Below, piece after piece: positions 63,253 to 64,000 of a stretch of DNA of 64,000 bases (position 1 is its first letter; the number at the start of each line of letters is the position of its first letter). The stretch comes from Thermoproteota archaeon (GTDB lineage: Archaea > Thermoproteota > Thermoprotei_A > Sulfolobales > Ignisphaeraceae): contig JAUQPB010000005.1 of NCBI GenBank assembly GCA_030550585.1, positions 1 through 64,000 on the forward strand, read 5' to 3'. The notes beneath the pieces were generated by a model. It was not told where the DNA came from, made no database searches, and was given only the letters and a program-made list of their open reading frames with translations. Both the position numbers and the translations under genes were made by a program.

Positions 63253-64000
63253 TCATCTTGATCTAGATACTATGCCATCCCTTCTTAGCATGCTCAATCC
63301 AACAAATGATGCTAATGAGATTGTTGCAGCTGGTATTGTTGGATGAATCCATGTGGTTCTGTACATATATATGTACCAGATTATTCCTGTGACAGCTCCT
63401 GCAATCATAGATGCTACAGCCCCCTCTTTACTTGATTTTCTCCAGTAAAGTCCTAGAATCACTGGTCCAATGAAACACGCAAAGATCGTTCCAAATGATG
63501 CACTAACAATGTCTATAATCAGCTTGTTGTCTATTAAAGCTATTGGTAGTGGTAACAAAGCGAAAACAGCTACAGTAACTTTGGATAAGCGTATCAATGT
63601 TTCCTCCTCTAGGCTTCTGTTAAGCAAGACTATATCTCTTATAACTGTATTCGAAATTGCAAGCACGGTTGCAGCTATTGTGGATAGCGATGCTGCTATT
63701 GGTGCTGAGAGTATTAGTCCTCTAATACCTTCGGGCACTATCAGCATCACCATATTGGGTATAACCCAGTCGCTATCTTTCATCAGTTGCGAAATTTGTT
63801 GTGGACTTAGGTGGGGATCTAATATTAGATGTGCGTATATCCCAAGTGAGAATACTAGCATAGCATACAATGATATAAGTATAGGTCCTATGATCCTCCC
63901 TCTCGAAATAGCTCTAGAATCTTTAGCCGCATAAAACTGGAACAACAAATTGGGCAAGGCTATTTGAGCCATGCCTATAGAGAATGTTACGCTCATTATC
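63253..64000 (-). CDS. Sodium:solute symporter, C-terminal part
   Basis: The last 248 codons or so of an SSS transporter whose start lies past the window end. Hydrophobic helices and the family motif GLYWRKSSKEGAVASMIAG are shared with the gene at 30331. Also seen are FYAAKDSRAISRG and the conserved SAPIAASLSTIAATVLA helix. The two are paralogous. Confidence 0.88.
   Translation of the reverse strand, partial: IMSVTFSIGMAQIALPNLLFQFYAAKDSRAISRGRIIGPILISLYAMLVFSLGIYAHLILDPHLSPQQISQLMKDSDWVIPNMVMLIVPEGIRGLILSAPIAASLSTIAATVLAISNTVIRDIVLLNRSLEEETLIRLSKVTVAVFALLPLPIALIDNKLIIDIVSASFGTIFACFIGPVILGLYWRKSSKEGAVASMIAGAVTGIIWYIYMYRTTWIHPTIPAATISLASFVGLSMLRRDGIVSRSR

Overview
The window reads as a chromosomal segment of a hyperthermophilic archaeon of the Thermoproteota (Crenarchaeota), plausibly a Desulfurococcales- or Ignisphaera-like lineage. 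The evidence is the 3' end of a CRISPR array with a 25-nt repeat ending in GAAAG, archaeal TATA boxes with short leaders, and frequent GTG/TTG starts. Crenarchaeal gene families include GH1 beta-glycosidase, APE2256-like CARF protein, archaeal PurP, archease, HTH/zinc-ribbon regulator, IorAB and split MetE. The genus is inference; no rRNA is present.

Region 1 (1-13.8 kb) is an accessory, decaying zone. It holds the CRISPR tail, a frameshifted MFS permease, remnants of MscS, MgtE, an MBL-fold enzyme and an unknown gene, and two VapBC pairs. Intact genes here are endonuclease V, a wHTH ATPase, flavodoxin, uracil phosphoribosyltransferase, LacS-type glycosidase and a coiled-coil nuclease-like protein. 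Two complementary pieces of a tRNA-Arg(GCG) lie 2.7 kb apart in permuted order: a 3' half at 2032-2075 and a 5' half with a ruined 3' half at 4714-4786.

Region 2 (13.8-22.3 kb) is a compact MoxR/DUF58/two-VWA (Bat-like) module. Its MoxR gene overlaps an ABC ATPase-permease pair. Region 3 (22.4-28.5 kb) has a broken surface protein gene and then a cluster of SPFH/zinc-ribbon and zinc-ribbon membrane proteins. The promoter of that cluster carries a solitary CRISPR-repeat-like element; a second such element sits at 6382-6406 beside another TATA box.

Region 4 (28.6-52.5 kb) is mostly housekeeping: M42 peptidase, sodium:solute symporter with small subunit, CARF-like protein, MFS, ferritin-VIT protein with divergent HTH/Zn-ribbon regulator, split MetE, ThyX, archease, nicotinamidase, CoA-disulfide-reductase-like enzyme, ProC, aminotransferase, eukaryote-type isocitrate dehydrogenase, an ABC exporter, a THUMP/SPOUT-like protein, alcohol dehydrogenase and PurP. 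Region 5 (52.7-64 kb) has a small gene under palindromic operators, DUF72, a P-type H+-ATPase, a processive GT2, a second wHTH ATPase and a small-ORF/paaK/iorA/iorB operon. The window ends inside a second sodium:solute symporter.

The best candidates for something undescribed are: solo CRISPR repeats placed just upstream of TATA boxes; tandem palindromes abutting the starts of two paralogous wHTH ATPases; the tRNA-Arg pieces; and the SPFH/zinc-ribbon cluster, whose third gene appears to start at CTG.
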